Below are positions 40,680-50,081 of a stretch of 64,000 nucleotides of DNA, one piece after another (positions within the stretch are counted from its first letter, which is position 1; every line of letters starts with the position of its first letter). The notes under the pieces were generated by a model. That model had not been told where the DNA came from, did not search any database, and saw only the letters and a list, made by a program, of their open reading frames with translations. The position numbers and the translations under genes were made by a program. The stretch comes from Slackia heliotrinireducens DSM 20476 (GTDB lineage Bacteria; Actinomycetota; Coriobacteriia; Coriobacteriales; Eggerthellaceae): assembly GCF_000023885.1 (NCBI RefSeq), contig NC_013165.1, positions 2,542,001 to 2,606,000 on the forward strand, given 5' to 3'.

Positions 40680-41960
40680 TTACTTGAAGAAGCCTTCGTA
40701 GTTGTAGCTCTTCAGCTGAGCCTCGACCTTGTTCATGGTGTCGAGGGCAACGCCGATCATAATCAGGATGGACGTGCCGCCGAATGCCTGGATCAGCTGG
40801 TTGTTCGTAAAGTAGAACAGGATGGACGGAACCACCGCGATCAGGGCGATGAAGATGCCGCCAGGCAGCGTGACGTGCCTGATGACATTGCGGATGTACG
40901 CCGTGGTCGCCGGGCCCGGACGGATGCCGGGGATGTTGCCGCCCTGCTTATGGATGTTCTCCGATGTCTCTTCGGGATTGAACACCATAGAGGTGTAGAA
41001 GTACGCGAAGAAGACGATCAGGATGAACGTCAGAATCCAGTTGGCGGGGCCTGCGCTGATCGCATTCGCGAAGCTCGTAAGCCAACCCACGTTGAACAGG
41101 GCGGCGATCTGAGCCGGGAAATAAATCAGAGCAGAGGCGAAAATGATGGGGATTACGCCTGCAGCGTTGATCTTCAGCGGGATGTAGGTGGACTGGCCGC
41201 CCATCTGACGACGACCCTGAAGACGCTTTGCATAGGTGACCGGGATGCGGCGCTGGGCGCGCTCGACATAGATGATTGCCGGGATGCAGAGCAGGACCAC
41301 GACAATGATCAGAACCGTGACGGCGATGCCCATGCCGGTGTCATCGCTCAGCGTGACGCTGCTGAAAATGGCAGCGGGCACGCGGGAGACGATGGACGTG
41401 AAGATGATGAGGGACATACCGTTGCCGATGCCGCGTTGCGTAATGAGTTCGCCCATCCACATGATCAGGGCCGTGCCGACGACCAGCGTGACCACGACCA
41501 CGATGTCGGTGACGATCTCGGGGATCTCGGTGGAGAACACGACGCCATACTGAGAGCTCTTGAAGAGGAACAGGTAGCCGATGGCGTTGATCAAGCCGAG
41601 GCCCAGCGTAAGGTAGCGCGTGGTCTGGGTGATCTTGCGACGGCCGGTCTCGCCCTCTTTGGCCCAGCGGCCCACAGCAGGGATGACGCCCTGCATGAGC
41701 TGCATGATAATGGCAGCCGTGATGTACGGCATGATGCCCAAGGAGAACACCGAGAAGTGCGACAGAGCACCGCCGGTGAACAGGTCGAGCATGGTCATGC
41801 CTACTCCGCCAGTGGCGAATGCGTTCGCGAACTCGTTAAACGGAATGCCAGGCACCGGGATGAAGGCACCGAGACGGTACAGCGCCAAGATTGCCAAGGT
41901 GAAGAGAATCTTGTTGCGAAGCTCCGGAACCTTGAATGCCTGTACGAGCGACTCTAGCAC
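40680..41960 (-). CDS. secY: Preprotein translocase subunit SecY
   Basis: This 426-residue membrane protein forms the core channel of the Sec translocon. It has ten helices and typical segments: 'GAFIPVPGIPFNEF', the plug region 'MLDLFTGGALSHFSVFSLGIMPYITAAIIMQL', 'RRIPVTYAKR' and 'FAYFYTSMVFNPEETSENIHKQGGNIPGIRPG'. The start is GTG, overlapping the end of rplO by seven bases, so translation is coupled. It is the last gene of the ribosomal block and is followed by a terminator. Confidence 0.97.
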   Translation of the reverse strand: MLESLVQAFKVPELRNKILFTLAILALYRLGAFIPVPGIPFNEFANAFATGGVGMTMLDLFTGGALSHFSVFSLGIMPYITAAIIMQLMQGVIPAVGRWAKEGETGRRKITQTTRYLTLGLGLINAIGYLFLFKSSQYGVVFSTEIPEIVTDIVVVVTLVVGTALIMWMGELITQRGIGNGMSLIIFTSIVSRVPAAIFSSVTLSDDTGMGIAVTVLIIVVVLLCIPAIIYVERAQRRIPVTYAKRLQGRRQMGGQSTYIPLKINAAGVIPIIFASALIYFPAQIAALFNVGWLTSFANAISAGPANWILTFILIVFFAYFYTSMVFNPEETSENIHKQGGNIPGIRPGPATTAYIRNVIRHVTLPGGIFIALIAVVPSILFYFTNNQLIQAFGGTSILIMIGVALDTMNKVEAQLKSYNYEGFFK

Positions 41961-42403
41961 AGCGGCTCAACCTTTCCTCCGGCCGCTTCGATCTTGGCAG
42001 CGGCACTAGCAGAAACCTTGTCAACCTTGACGGTGACGGCCTTGGTGATTTCGCCATCGCCCAGAACCTTGACCAGCTGGGTGGTCTTCTTGATGATGCC
42101 CTTGGCAACCAGAGAGTCGTGATCCACAACCTCGCCGGCCTCGAACTTGTCGTCGATGCGGCTCACGTTGACGGGAGCATACTCAACACGGTTGATGTTG
42201 CGGAAGCCGCCCAACTTGGGGAGGCGCATAGCCAGAGGAGTCTGGCCGCCCTCGAAGCCGGCGCCCTTGCCGCCGCCAGCGCGGGACTTCTGGCCGTTCA
42301 TACCACGGCCGGCGGTTTTACCATGACCGGATGCGGGGCCGCGGCCGACGCGCTTGCGCTTGTGGGTAGAACCCGGATTCGGGCGGAGATCAGAAAGTTC
42401 CAT
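41954..42403 (-). CDS. rplO: 50S ribosomal protein L15
   Basis: This 149-residue protein begins 'MELSDLRPNPGSTHKRKRVGRGPASGHGKTAGRGMNGQKSR', the Gly/Arg-rich start of L15, which binds 23S rRNA late in assembly. GAAAGGAT supports the start. It overlaps secY. A terminator, promoter-like sequence and hairpin separate it from rpmD, which breaks the usual spc operon continuity. Confidence 0.97.
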   Translation of the reverse strand: MELSDLRPNPGSTHKRKRVGRGPASGHGKTAGRGMNGQKSRAGGGKGAGFEGGQTPLAMRLPKLGGFRNINRVEYAPVNVSRIDDKFEAGEVVDHDSLVAKGIIKKTTQLVKVLGDGEITKAVTVKVDKVSASAAAKIEAAGGKVEPLC

Positions 42404-42483
42404 GATGTATCCTTTCGCTTCTTTCGACGGGTTGTCTCTCCCGCCTCAGCCAGCAGCTCGCTCGCTGGCCAACTTCTTGTACA

Positions 42484-42532
42484 CTTGTCTTTTGACAAGC
42501 CGCTCTATGATAACCGATGAAGGAGCGGCTTG
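42484..42532 (-). promoter_or_regulatory. Tandem hairpins and promoter before rplO
   Basis: CTTGTC-TTTT-GACAAG (42484-42499) adjoins CAAGCCGCTC (42496-42505) and its perfect complement GAGCGGCTTG (42523-42532). The loop contains TATCAT on the minus strand, a possible -10 box, with TGCAAG 16 nt upstream. The two hairpins share GACAAG and so exclude each other. Confidence 0.45.
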
Positions 42533-42591
42533 CACGGACGCATCTTCGTTTTACTCGTGGCACCACGGTAAATTCAAATCGTCCACATACA

Positions 42592-42621
42592 GAAAAAGGC
42601 CCGCCGAAGCGGACCTTTTTG
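42592..42621 (-). terminator. Rho-independent terminator inside the ribosomal block
   Basis: On the minus strand a 12-bp stem (AAAAAGGTCCGC / GCGGGCCTTTTT, one U-G pair) with a TTCG loop and T-run lies 18 nt after the rpmD stop. Confidence 0.75.
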
Positions 42622-42638
42622 CAAGCATTGGTATCGAG

Positions 42639-42833
42639 TTAGTCCTCGACGACCTCAACGAGGTGCTTGACCTTGAAGATCATGCCGCGGATGCAAGGAT
42701 TGTCAACCTTGTGGACCGTGCGGCCGATCTTGCCGAGGCCGAGAGCCTTCAGGGTCTCACCCTGGTCGTGCTTGTAACCGATGCTGGACTTGACCTGCGT
42801 GATGTGCAGGGTCTTCTTCTGCTCGTCTGCCAT
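42639..42833 (-). CDS. rpmD: 50S ribosomal protein L30
   Basis: This 64-residue protein shows the L30 pattern '[32 protein letters not shown]', a small large-subunit protein absent from some bacteria. It follows rpsE by three nucleotides and is the last gene before the internal terminator. Confidence 0.95.
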   Translation of the reverse strand: MADEQKKTLHITQVKSSIGYKHDQGETLKALGLGKIGRTVHKVDNPCIRGMIFKVKHLVEVVED

Positions 42834-42836
42834 TGG

Positions 42837-43376
42837 TTACGCCTCCTTCTTCTCTTCCCAACCGTAGATCTTAGCCACGGTGGTGTTGCGGCGCTCGGCG
42901 ACCTCGGTGGGGCTGGACATGCTCTTCAGGCCTTCGGCGGCAGCCTTGACGATGTTCATCGGGTTGTCGGTGCCGAGAGACTTGGTCAGGCAGTCCTGAA
43001 CGCCTGCGAGCTCCATGATGGCGCGGACCGGACCGCCGGCGATAACGCCGGTACCAGGGGTAGCGGGCTTCAGCAGCACGCGACCTGCGCCGAATTCGCC
43101 GATGATCTCATGGGGAAGCGTCTTGGCTTCGGTCAGAGGCACGGTGAACATGTTCTTCTTGGCGTCTTCAACGCCCTTGCGGATGGCGATAGGCACTTCC
43201 TTGGACTTGCCCAGGCCAACGCCCACATGGCCGTTGCCGTCGCCCACGACGACCAGAGCGGTCAGACCGAAGCGGGTACCGCCCTTGACGACCTTGGCGA
43301 CGCGGTTGATGTAAACCACGCGCTCCTGAAGCTCAGGAACTGCGGGCTGATTCTTTTCTTCTTTACGAGGAGTCAT
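42837..43376 (-). CDS. rpsE: 30S ribosomal protein S5
   Basis: This 179-residue protein has the double-stranded RNA-binding S5 domain ('[37 protein letters not shown]') and the C-terminal '[33 protein letters not shown]'. It helps decoding accuracy. AAAGGG precedes the ATG. It lies between rplR and rpmD, the conserved spc order. Confidence 0.97.
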   Translation of the reverse strand: MTPRKEEKNQPAVPELQERVVYINRVAKVVKGGTRFGLTALVVVGDGNGHVGVGLGKSKEVPIAIRKGVEDAKKNMFTVPLTEAKTLPHEIIGEFGAGRVLLKPATPGTGVIAGGPVRAIMELAGVQDCLTKSLGTDNPMNIVKAAAEGLKSMSSPTEVAERRNTTVAKIYGWEEKKEA

Positions 43377-43390
43377 CTATCTACCCTTTC

Positions 43391-43759
43391 CTAGAACTTC
43401 AAGCCGGCTTCACGGGCGCCTTCAGCGAGAGCCTTGACGCGGCCGTGGTACAGGTTGCCACCGCGGTCGAAAACGATCTCGGTGATGCCCTTTTCGATTG
43501 CCTTCTTGCCGACGATCTGGCCCAGAGCCTCGGCGCCTTCAACGGTGGCACCGGACTTGCCGGTGGCCTTGAAGTCCGCACCCAGGGTGCTTTCGCCGTA
43601 GAGAGTCTTGCCCTCGACGTCGTCGACGAACTGAACGTAGATGTTAGAGTTGGAACGGGTCACGCAAAGGCGCGGACGAGCGGCGGTACCGGAGACCTTG
43701 CCGCGAACGCGACGGTGACGACGAGCCAACGCAGCTTGTTTCTTCTGAAGTTTCTGCAT
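43391..43759 (-). CDS. rplR: 50S ribosomal protein L18
   Basis: This 122-residue protein binds 5S rRNA. It shows '[31 protein letters not shown]' and the ending '[26 protein letters not shown]', which are diagnostic for L18. It sits 14 nt upstream of rpsE. Confidence 0.97.
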   Translation of the reverse strand: MQKLQKKQAALARRHRRVRGKVSGTAARPRLCVTRSNSNIYVQFVDDVEGKTLYGESTLGADFKATGKSGATVEGAEALGQIVGKKAIEKGITEIVFDRGGNLYHGRVKALAEGAREAGLKF

Positions 43760-43780
43760 CTTAGTATCCCTTCACGTGCG

Positions 43781-44326
43781 CTACTTGTCGCCCTTGGCGG
43801 CCTTGCCCAGCTTACGACGGACATACTCGCCCTCGTAGCGGATGCCCTTGCCCTTGTAAGGCTCAGGCTTGCGCCATTTGCGGATGACGGCAGCGGTCTC
43901 GCCGACCAGCTGCTTGTCGCAACCCTTGACCACGATGTGGGTCTGATCGGGCACCTCAAGCGTGATGCCTTCGGGAGCCTCGACGATCACGGGGTGGGAG
44001 TAACCGAGCTGCATCTCCAGCTTGCCACCCTTGAGAGCAGCACGGTAGCCGACGCCGACGAGCTCGAGCCTCTTGGAGAAGCCCTTGCTGACGCCCTCAA
44101 CCATGTTGTTGATGAGGGAGCGAACCAGGCCGTGGTACGCACGGTTCTGACGCTCGTCGTTGGGACGGGTGACGATGATCTCGTCGCCCTCCTGAGCCAC
44201 GGTGATGACTACAGGATAGGTGTAGGTCAGCTCGCCCAGGGGGCCCTTGACCGTAATGGTGTTGCCTTCAATGGCAACGTCGACTCCGGCGGGAACCGGA
44301 ATGGGCTTCTTGCCGATACGAGACAT
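43781..44326 (-). CDS. rplF: 50S ribosomal protein L6
   Basis: This 181-residue protein begins '[21 protein letters not shown]' and carries the C-terminal '[24 protein letters not shown]' signature near the factor-binding site. AGGAGC upstream places the start here; an in-frame extension overlaps rpsH and is rejected. Confidence 0.97.
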   Translation of the reverse strand: MSRIGKKPIPVPAGVDVAIEGNTITVKGPLGELTYTYPVVITVAQEGDEIIVTRPNDERQNRAYHGLVRSLINNMVEGVSKGFSKRLELVGVGYRAALKGGKLEMQLGYSHPVIVEAPEGITLEVPDQTHIVVKGCDKQLVGETAAVIRKWRKPEPYKGKGIRYEGEYVRRKLGKAAKGDK

Positions 44327-44345
44327 ATCTAGCTCCTTTCCTTTC

Positions 44346-44744
44346 CTACCAGATGTATGCGATAACTTCGCCGCCGACACCGGCCTTGCGAGCGTCGCGG
44401 TCGGTCATAACGCCCTTGGACGTGGACACGATTGCAGTGCCCAAGCCGCCCAGAACGCGGGGCAGCTCGTCCTTGCCAGCATAGATGCGCAGACCCGGCT
44501 TGGAAATGCGCTTGATGCCGCGGATAACCTTGGACTTCTTCTCGCCGTACTTCAGCGTGATCTCGAGGATGTCACGAGGCTGAGACTCGATGGTCTCGTA
44601 ACCCTGCACATAGCCCTCTTCGGTCATGATGCGGGCGATCTCGACAAGCTTCTTGGAAGACGGCATGGACACCGTCGGCTTGCCTGCAGAGTTAGCGTTA
44701 CGCACGCGCGTAAGCATATCTGCGATGGGGTCGTTCATGGTCAT
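44346..44744 (-). CDS. rpsH: 30S ribosomal protein S8
   Basis: This 132-residue 16S rRNA central-domain binder shows '[15 protein letters not shown]' and the ending '[22 protein letters not shown]'. In E. coli S8 represses the spc operon by binding mRNA near the L5 start. AAGGAG is seven bases before the chosen ATG; a second ATG two codons later is also possible. Confidence 0.97.
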   Translation of the reverse strand: MTMNDPIADMLTRVRNANSAGKPTVSMPSSKKLVEIARIMTEEGYVQGYETIESQPRDILEITLKYGEKKSKVIRGIKRISKPGLRIYAGKDELPRVLGGLGTAIVSTSKGVMTDRDARKAGVGGEVIAYIW

Positions 44745-44846
44745 GAATGTTCTCCTTTGGTTCATGATGAGCAGTTCGGAGGTACGCAATTGAGCCCGTG
44801 ACTCGTACGCCTTACCGACCAGCACACCGATCGTGACGATTGATTC

Positions 44847-45032
44847 CTACCAGGAAGCCTTGGTCACGCCGGGCAGTTCGCCTTTGCTGGCGAGCTCACG
44901 CAGGCAGACGCGGCACAGACCGAACTTGCGGTAGACCGAGTGAGGACGGCCGCAACGGGTGCAACGCGTGTACTTGCGCGTCGAGTACTTCGGCTCGCGC
45001 TTAGCTTTGGCGATCATCGATTTCTTTGCCAT
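44847..45032 (-). CDS. rpsN: 30S ribosomal protein S14, zinc-binding type
   Basis: This 61-residue short, zinc-containing form of S14 has ligands in '[20 protein letters not shown]' (two CxxC pairs). The short type is usual in Gram-positives, and a zinc-free paralogue may exist elsewhere. It lies between rplE and rpsH in conserved order. Confidence 0.97.
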   Translation of the reverse strand: MAKKSMIAKAKREPKYSTRKYTRCTRCGRPHSVYRKFGLCRVCLRELASKGELPGVTKASW

Positions 45033-45082
45033 GCTTTTCCTTCTTTCTTATTCTTCATCCGGCACGGCGCCGGAAAGGAAGA

Positions 45083-45628
45083 CTACTTCTTGAACGGGAA
45101 TCCCAGAGCGTCGAGGAGAGCCTTGGCAGCCTCATTGTTCTCGGCGGTGGTCACGAACGTGATGTCCATACCGCGGGTGCGGTCGATCTTGTCATACTCG
45201 ATCTCGGGGAAGATCAGCTGCTCGGTGACGCCGAGAGTGTAGTTGCCACGGCCGTCGAAGCTCGTGGTGGGAATGCCGCGGAAGTCGCGGACGCGGGGCA
45301 GAGCCATGGACAGCAGGCGGTCCAGGAACTCCCACATGCGGTCGCCGCGCAGGGTGACCTTGCAGCCGATGGCCATACCCTGGCGGATATGGAAGGCAGC
45401 GATGGACTTCTTAGCGCGGGTCACGCAAGGCTGCTGGCCGGTGATGATGCGCATGTCGTTCATGGCGGCGTCGAGCTGCTTCGAGTCGGAAGCGGCCTCG
45501 CCGACACCCATGTTGACAACGATCTTCTCCAGGCGCGGAACCTTGTTGATGTTATCGATGTTCAGCTCTTTTTCGAGCTTCGCAATGATCTCGTTTTGAT
45601 ACTTTTCTTTCAGACGAGGAGTAGCCAT
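45083..45628 (-). CDS. rplE: 50S ribosomal protein L5
   Basis: This 181-residue 5S rRNA-binding protein shows '[20 protein letters not shown]', '[33 protein letters not shown]' and '[27 protein letters not shown]'. It follows rplX after 124 nt, an unusually wide gap for this block, which holds a strong hairpin. Confidence 0.97.
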   Translation of the reverse strand: MATPRLKEKYQNEIIAKLEKELNIDNINKVPRLEKIVVNMGVGEAASDSKQLDAAMNDMRIITGQQPCVTRAKKSIAAFHIRQGMAIGCKVTLRGDRMWEFLDRLLSMALPRVRDFRGIPTTSFDGRGNYTLGVTEQLIFPEIEYDKIDRTRGMDITFVTTAENNEAAKALLDALGFPFKK

Positions 45629-45712
45629 CTGTCTGTTTCTTCCTTTCGATGAATTAAACGCAGGATTTCCGACCCTGCGTCCCTACCCGCTTACACGGTT
45701 GGGGTCATGCTT

Positions 45713-45739
45713 CGGGCGGGGTCTTCTTTGCCCCGCCCG
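45713..45739 (-). other. Hairpin between rplX and rplE
   Basis: CGGGCGGGG (45713-45721) pairs perfectly with CCCCGCCCG (45731-45739). There is no T-run, so it may act in mRNA processing or attenuation, not as a full terminator. Confidence 0.4.
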
Positions 45740-45752
45740 TTTCGTTCTCGAC

Positions 45753-46073
45753 TTAGTCGATGTCAGCGCCGCACTTCTTGCAGACGCGGACGCGCTTGCC
45801 TTCGTCGTTGCGCTTGTTGGTCACGCGAGTGGCCTTGCCGCACTTGGGGCAAACGATCTGCACGTTGGACACGTGGATGGGGGCTTCCTTATGGATGATG
45901 CCGCCCTGCGGGTTCTGCTGAGTCGGGCGCAGGGCCTTCTTCACAACACCGCAGCCTTCCACGACGACGCGCTCCTTCTGGGGCAGAGCCTTGAGGACAA
46001 CGCCCTCCTTGCCCTTGTCCTTGCCAGCGATGACGAGGACCTTGTCGCCCTTACGGACATGCAATTTAGTCAT
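45753..46073 (-). CDS. rplX: 50S ribosomal protein L24
   Basis: This 106-residue assembly-initiator protein has the KOW motif '[34 protein letters not shown]'. The C-terminal third contains CxxC pairs ('[28 protein letters not shown]'), a zinc-ribbon-like ending common in actinobacterial and clostridial L24. Confidence 0.97.
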   Translation of the reverse strand: MTKLHVRKGDKVLVIAGKDKGKEGVVLKALPQKERVVVEGCGVVKKALRPTQQNPQGGIIHKEAPIHVSNVQIVCPKCGKATRVTNKRNDEGKRVRVCKKCGADID

Positions 46074-46087
46074 CTATCGCACCTCCC

Positions 46088-46456
46088 CTACAGCGTTTCC
46101 GGTGCCAGAGACACGATCTTCATGTACTTCTTCTCACGCAGCTCGCGAGCGACGGGCCCGAAGATACGGGTGCCGCGCGGAGAACCGTCGTTGTTGATCA
46201 GGACGGCTGCGTTCTGGTCGAAGCGGATGTACGAACCGTCGGTACGACGAATCTGCTTCTTCACGCGAACGACGACGCAGCGGACGACGTCACCCTTCTT
46301 GACGTTGCCGTTCGGAGCGGCTTCCTTAACGCTGCAGATGATGACGTCACCGAGGCCAGCGTAGCGGCGCTTGGAGCCGCCGATGACCTTGATGCACTGC
46401 ACCTTGCGCGCGCCGGAGTTATCCGCAACGTTCAGCATACTTTGCATCTGAATCAT
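46088..46456 (-). CDS. rplN: 50S ribosomal protein L14
   Basis: This 122-residue protein is diagnostic throughout ('[46 protein letters not shown]', '[26 protein letters not shown]'). AAGGAT precedes the start. It lies 15 nt upstream of rplX. Confidence 0.97.
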   Translation of the reverse strand: MIQMQSMLNVADNSGARKVQCIKVIGGSKRRYAGLGDVIICSVKEAAPNGNVKKGDVVRCVVVRVKKQIRRTDGSYIRFDQNAAVLINNDGSPRGTRIFGPVARELREKKYMKIVSLAPETL

Positions 46457-46496
46457 TGTGCAATCCTTCCGATACTAGATCACGCTGCAGCGCGAA

Positions 46497-46760
46497 CTAC
46501 TTAGCCTTCTCGATGATCTTGACGAGGCGCCAACGCTTCATCTTGGACAGAGGGCGGGTTTCCATAATCTGGACGGTATCGCCCACACCACACTCGTTGT
46601 TCTCATCATGTGCATGGAACTTCTTGGTGGTGGTCATCATCTTGCCGTACACCGGGTGCGGCTTGCGTTCCTTGGTCTCAACCACAATGGTCTTGTCGTT
46701 GACGGCGCTTACGACGACGCCCTGACGGACCTTGCGGGAGTTACGGGTGTTTTCGCTCAT
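46497..46760 (-). CDS. rpsQ: 30S ribosomal protein S17
   Basis: This 87-residue primary 16S rRNA binder has the OB fold pattern '[76 protein letters not shown]'. It sits between rpmC and rplN in conserved order. Confidence 0.97.
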   Translation of the reverse strand: MSENTRNSRKVRQGVVVSAVNDKTIVVETKERKPHPVYGKMMTTTKKFHAHDENNECGVGDTVQIMETRPLSKMKRWRLVKIIEKAK

Positions 46761-46776
46761 TTATTCCCACTCATCC

Positions 46777-46986
46777 CTACTTCAGAGCGCCGTTAGCGGC
46801 GATCTCACGGGCACGCATCTCGGTCTGGATGCGGGCGATGTCCTTCTTGACTTGCTTCACGCGAGCCGTGTTGTCCAACTGGCTGGTAGCCATCTGGAAA
46901 CGCAGGTTGAACAGCTCGGCGCGAGCATCCTTGAGCTTGGCGGCCAAATCCTCGGCGGAAAGCTCACGAATTTCAGCTGGCTTCAT
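46777..46986 (-). CDS. rpmC: 50S ribosomal protein L29
   Basis: This 69-residue two-helix protein at the peptide exit tunnel shows '[55 protein letters not shown]'. Its ATG shares a base with the rplP stop, so translation is coupled. Confidence 0.97.
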   Translation of the reverse strand: MKPAEIRELSAEDLAAKLKDARAELFNLRFQMATSQLDNTARVKQVKKDIARIQTEMRAREIAANGALK

Positions 46987-47417
46987 TATTCAGCAGCCTC
47001 CGTTTCCTGTTGTTCCCTGGTCACGATCTTGCACTTGATGGGCAGCTTGTTGATAGCGAGACGCAGAGCTTCACGAGCAACGGCATCTTCGACGCCGGCG
47101 ATCTCGAACATGATGCGGCCCGGTTTGACAACGGCTACCCAGCCCTCGGGGTTGCCCTTGCCGGAACCCATGCGGGTTTCAGCGGGCTTCTGGGTAATCG
47201 GCTTGTCCGGGAAGATGGTGATCCAAACCTTGCCGCCACGCTTCATTTCACGAGTCATAGCGACACGAGCAGCCTCGATCTGGCGGTTGGTGATCCAGTG
47301 AGCCTCGAGGGCCTGGATGCCGTAATCGCCGTGGTTCAACTTGGTGTAGCCCTTGGCCTTACCCTTCATCGAACCGCGCTGCACCTTGCGGTGCCTCACA
47401 CGCTTAGGAGCTAGCAT
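46986..47417 (-). CDS. rplP: 50S ribosomal protein L16
   Basis: This 143-residue protein near the A site shows '[23 protein letters not shown]', '[37 protein letters not shown]' and '[23 protein letters not shown]'. It overlaps rpsC upstream and rpmC downstream by one base each (TAATG). Confidence 0.97.
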   Translation of the reverse strand: MLAPKRVRHRKVQRGSMKGKAKGYTKLNHGDYGIQALEAHWITNRQIEAARVAMTREMKRGGKVWITIFPDKPITQKPAETRMGSGKGNPEGWVAVVKPGRIMFEIAGVEDAVAREALRLAINKLPIKCKIVTREQQETEAAE

Positions 47418-48151
47418 TATTTAGCACCCCTTTCGTTGCGGTCGTTGCGGCGTCCGCCACGGTCGTTGCGACGGCCGCGAGTCGGACGGGAGTTGCCTTC
47501 CAGAGCCGGCTGCGGAACCTTGCCACCAGGCAGAACTTCGCCGTGGTAGATCCAGACCTTGACGCCGATGGCGCCCATGGTGGTCCTTGCGGTTGCGAAG
47601 CCGTAGTCGATCTTGGCACGCAGGGTGTGCAGAGGCACACGGCCTTCGCGGTACCACTCACGACGGCTCATCTCAGCGCCGCCCAGACGGCCGGAGCACT
47701 GAATACGGATGCCCTGAGCACCGCTCTTGCGGGCGGACTGGACAGCCTTGCGCATGGCGCGACGGAAAGCCACGCGGCCTTCCAGCTGCTCTGCGACGGA
47801 CTTAGCGACCAGAACAGCGTCGAGCTCGGGGCGCTTGACCTCGATGACCTCGATGTTGACCGCGCCATTGGCGACCTTGGCAACATCCTTGCGGAGGTTC
47901 TCGATTTCGGCGCCCTTCTTGCCGATAACAACACCCGGGCGAGCCGTGGTGATGATGATCTTGATCTTGTCGCCAGCGCGCTCGATTTCGATCTTCGAAA
48001 CGGCGGCCTTCTCCAGCTGCTTCTCAAGGAACTTGCGGATAGCCAAGTCGTTTTCCAGGTTCTTGGCGTAATCCTTGTCAGCGTACCAACGGCTACGCCA
48101 ATCCTCGGTGATGCCGAGACGGAAGCCGGTGGGCATTACTTTCTGACCCAT
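47417..48151 (-). CDS. rpsC: 30S ribosomal protein S3
   Basis: This 244-residue protein of the mRNA entry channel has a KH domain ('[24 protein letters not shown]') and the C-terminal S3 domain ('[41 protein letters not shown]'). The last 25 residues are Arg/Asn/Gly-rich ([18 protein letters not shown]), a low-complexity tail. Confidence 0.97.
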   Translation of the reverse strand: MGQKVMPTGFRLGITEDWRSRWYADKDYAKNLENDLAIRKFLEKQLEKAAVSKIEIERAGDKIKIIITTARPGVVIGKKGAEIENLRKDVAKVANGAVNIEVIEVKRPELDAVLVAKSVAEQLEGRVAFRRAMRKAVQSARKSGAQGIRIQCSGRLGGAEMSRREWYREGRVPLHTLRAKIDYGFATARTTMGAIGVKVWIYHGEVLPGGKVPQPALEGNSRPTRGRRNDRGGRRNDRNERGAK

Positions 48152-48155
48152 GCGG

Positions 48156-48497
48156 TTATGCCTCCTCTCGCGGCGCGACGATGACGGTGATGTGGCTGGT
48201 GCGCTTACGGATGCGGGACGCAGAGCCCTTGGCGCGCGGGGTGAAGCGCTTCATGGTGGGGCCTTCGTCGGCATACGTGGTCTTGACGACCAGGTTGTTC
48301 GCACTCATGTCGTGGTTGTTCGTAGCGTTGGCCACAGCGGAATCCAGGACCTTCAGGATGGTCTCGGAGATGGCGCGCTCAGAGAACATGAGGATCTCGC
48401 GGGCGCGGGCAACATCCTTGCCGCGGATCTGGTCAAGCACGATGCGTGCCTTGCGGGGGCTCACACGCACGTACTTTGCGGTTGCTTTTGCTTCCAT
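48156..48497 (-). CDS. rplV: 50S ribosomal protein L22
   Basis: This 113-residue tunnel protein shows '[32 protein letters not shown]' and the beta-hairpin loop '[24 protein letters not shown]', a site of macrolide-resistance mutations in other species. AAGGAGG supports the start. Confidence 0.97.
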   Translation of the reverse strand: MEAKATAKYVRVSPRKARIVLDQIRGKDVARAREILMFSERAISETILKVLDSAVANATNNHDMSANNLVVKTTYADEGPTMKRFTPRAKGSASRIRKRTSHITVIVAPREEA

Positions 48498-48511
48498 GTG
48501 TGCTTACCTCC

Positions 48512-48781
48512 TTACTTCTTCTTCTTGTCGGCATGGCCCTTGAACGTACGCGTAGGCGCGAACTCGCCCAGCTTGTGTCCGACCATGGACTCGGTGACGT
48601 ACACGGGCACATGCTTGCGGCCATCATGCACAGCGATGGTGTGACCCACCATTTCCGGGAAGATGGTCGAAGCACGGGACCACGTTTTGACAACGTTCTT
48701 TTCGCCAGCAGCGTTCATCGCCTGAATGCGACCCAGGAGACGCGGCTCGACGAAAGGACCTTTCTTCAAACTTCTGCTCAC
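48512..48781 (-). CDS. rpsS: 30S ribosomal protein S19
   Basis: This 89-residue protein shows '[22 protein letters not shown]', '[51 protein letters not shown]'. The start codon is GTG, with AAGGAG upstream. Confidence 0.97.
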   Translation of the reverse strand: MSRSLKKGPFVEPRLLGRIQAMNAAGEKNVVKTWSRASTIFPEMVGHTIAVHDGRKHVPVYVTESMVGHKLGEFAPTRTFKGHADKKKK

Positions 48782-48805
48782 AGTTTCTCCTTAACGTAAC
48801 GTCGC

Positions 48806-49636
48806 TTACTTCTTGCGGCGACGGATGATCAGGCGGCTCGACGCCTTCTTCGGATTGCGGGTGCGGTGACCCTTGGTGGGAACGCCCCACGGGCTGACCG
48901 GATGACGGCCTGCGGTCTTGTTCTTGCCCTCGCCGCCACCATGGGGATGGTCGACAGGGTTCATGACGGTACCGCGGACGGTCGGACGGATGCCCTTCCA
49001 GCGGTTGCGGCCTGCCTTGCCGATCTTCACGTTGGCATGGTCGGCGTTGCCAACCTCACCAATCGTGGCGCGGCAGGTAAGGAGAACGCGGCGCATCTCA
49101 GAAGAGGGCATGCGGAGGATGGCGTAGTTGCCTTCCTTGCCCATCAGCTGGATGGAGGTGCCGGCGGAACGGGCCAGGGCGGCGCCGCGGCCGGGCTGCA
49201 GCTCGACAGCATGAATCAGAGTACCGACGGGGATGTCGGCCAGAGGCATGGCGTTGCCGGGCTTGATGTCTGCATTGGGGCCGGAGACGACCATGTCGCC
49301 GACCTGCAGGCCCTTCGGATGAAGGATGTAGCGCTTCTCGCCGTCCACATAGTGGAGCAGAGCGATGCGGGCGGAGCGGTTCGGGTCGTACTCGATGGTA
49401 GCGACCTTGGCGGGCACGCCGTCCTTGTTGCGCTTGAAATCGATGATGCGGTAACGACGCTTGTTGCCGCCACCCTGATGACGGGTGGTGATGCGACCGT
49501 TGTTGTTGCGTCCTGCCTTCTTGGGCAGAGGCGCAAGCAGCGACTTCTCCGGCTTGTCCGTCGTGATCTCGGCGAAGTCCGAGACCGTCTGGAAGCGGCG
49601 ACCGGGGCTAGTCGGCTTGTACTGCTTGACTCCCAT
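48806..49636 (-). CDS. rplB: 50S ribosomal protein L2
   Basis: This 276-residue core protein of the peptidyl-transferase region shows '[21 protein letters not shown]', '[28 protein letters not shown]' and '[14 protein letters not shown]' with the conserved His. AGGAAAG supports the start over a frame extending to 49681. Unusually it is the first ribosomal gene: rpsJ, rplC, rplD and rplW are not upstream. Its transcript starts about 170 nt upstream with a structured leader. Confidence 0.97.
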   Translation of the reverse strand: MGVKQYKPTSPGRRFQTVSDFAEITTDKPEKSLLAPLPKKAGRNNNGRITTRHQGGGNKRRYRIIDFKRNKDGVPAKVATIEYDPNRSARIALLHYVDGEKRYILHPKGLQVGDMVVSGPNADIKPGNAMPLADIPVGTLIHAVELQPGRGAALARSAGTSIQLMGKEGNYAILRMPSSEMRRVLLTCRATIGEVGNADHANVKIGKAGRNRWKGIRPTVRGTVMNPVDHPHGGGEGKNKTAGRHPVSPWGVPTKGHRTRNPKKASSRLIIRRRKK

Positions 49637-49711
49637 TTCTTTCCTAACGTTTGTGGGCAACTGCTCGCGTGCACACTCCATTGCACGTACCAGAAACCCT
49701 GCTTACACGGT

Positions 49712-49771
49712 GTGGAAGCGATGGCCGAACAGGCATTGTTTCGGAGTGAATGCCTTCGACGCCGTTTCCAC
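49712..49771 (-). other. Structured leader of the rplB operon
   Basis: Two nested hairpins can form in the 5' leader: an inner GGCATT/AATGCC stem (49732-49737 with 49749-49754) and an outer GTGGAA/TTCCAC stem (49712-49717 with 49766-49771). This resembles ribosomal-protein autogenous leaders in layout, but no known family was recognised. Confidence 0.4.
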
Positions 49772-49811
49772 GCGTCCGGGTGTATCCATACTTCTCCCGA
49801 CGCAAAGGAAG

Positions 49812-49840
49812 ATTATATAGAGGCAAAAGGACTGCTTCAA
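49812..49840 (-). promoter_or_regulatory. Strong promoter of the rplB operon
   Basis: On the minus strand TTGAAG (49840-49835) and a perfect TATAAT (49817-49812) are separated by 17 nt. Transcription should start near 49805. The rest of the 445-nt gap (49637-50081) holds the leader, this promoter and the topA hairpin; I see no gene. Confidence 0.8.
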
Positions 49841-50043
49841 GTGCAAAAACCGTCTCCACACAACCTGCGCGAATGCGGTTTCCTGCGTTCGGCCCGGCTC
49901 GTACAGATGCGGGAAACGCCCCGAGTTGCCGATGCGGACGTCGAGTCGACATGGATACACCCGGATACGTGGTGTTAGTGTACGGACATAAAAGTTTTTG
50001 CGGTGCAACATGCAGGTTCGTAATGTCCTTACATATATAGAAG

Positions 50044-50069
50044 GGCCCGACGCATCTGGGCATCGGGCC
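50044..50069 (-). terminator. Hairpin after topA
   Basis: GGCCCGA (50044-50050) pairs with TCGGGCC (50063-50069). The minus-strand continuation is CCTTCTATATATG, a weak U-rich tail. Confidence 0.5.
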
Positions 50070-50081
50070 GAATAAAGCTTG

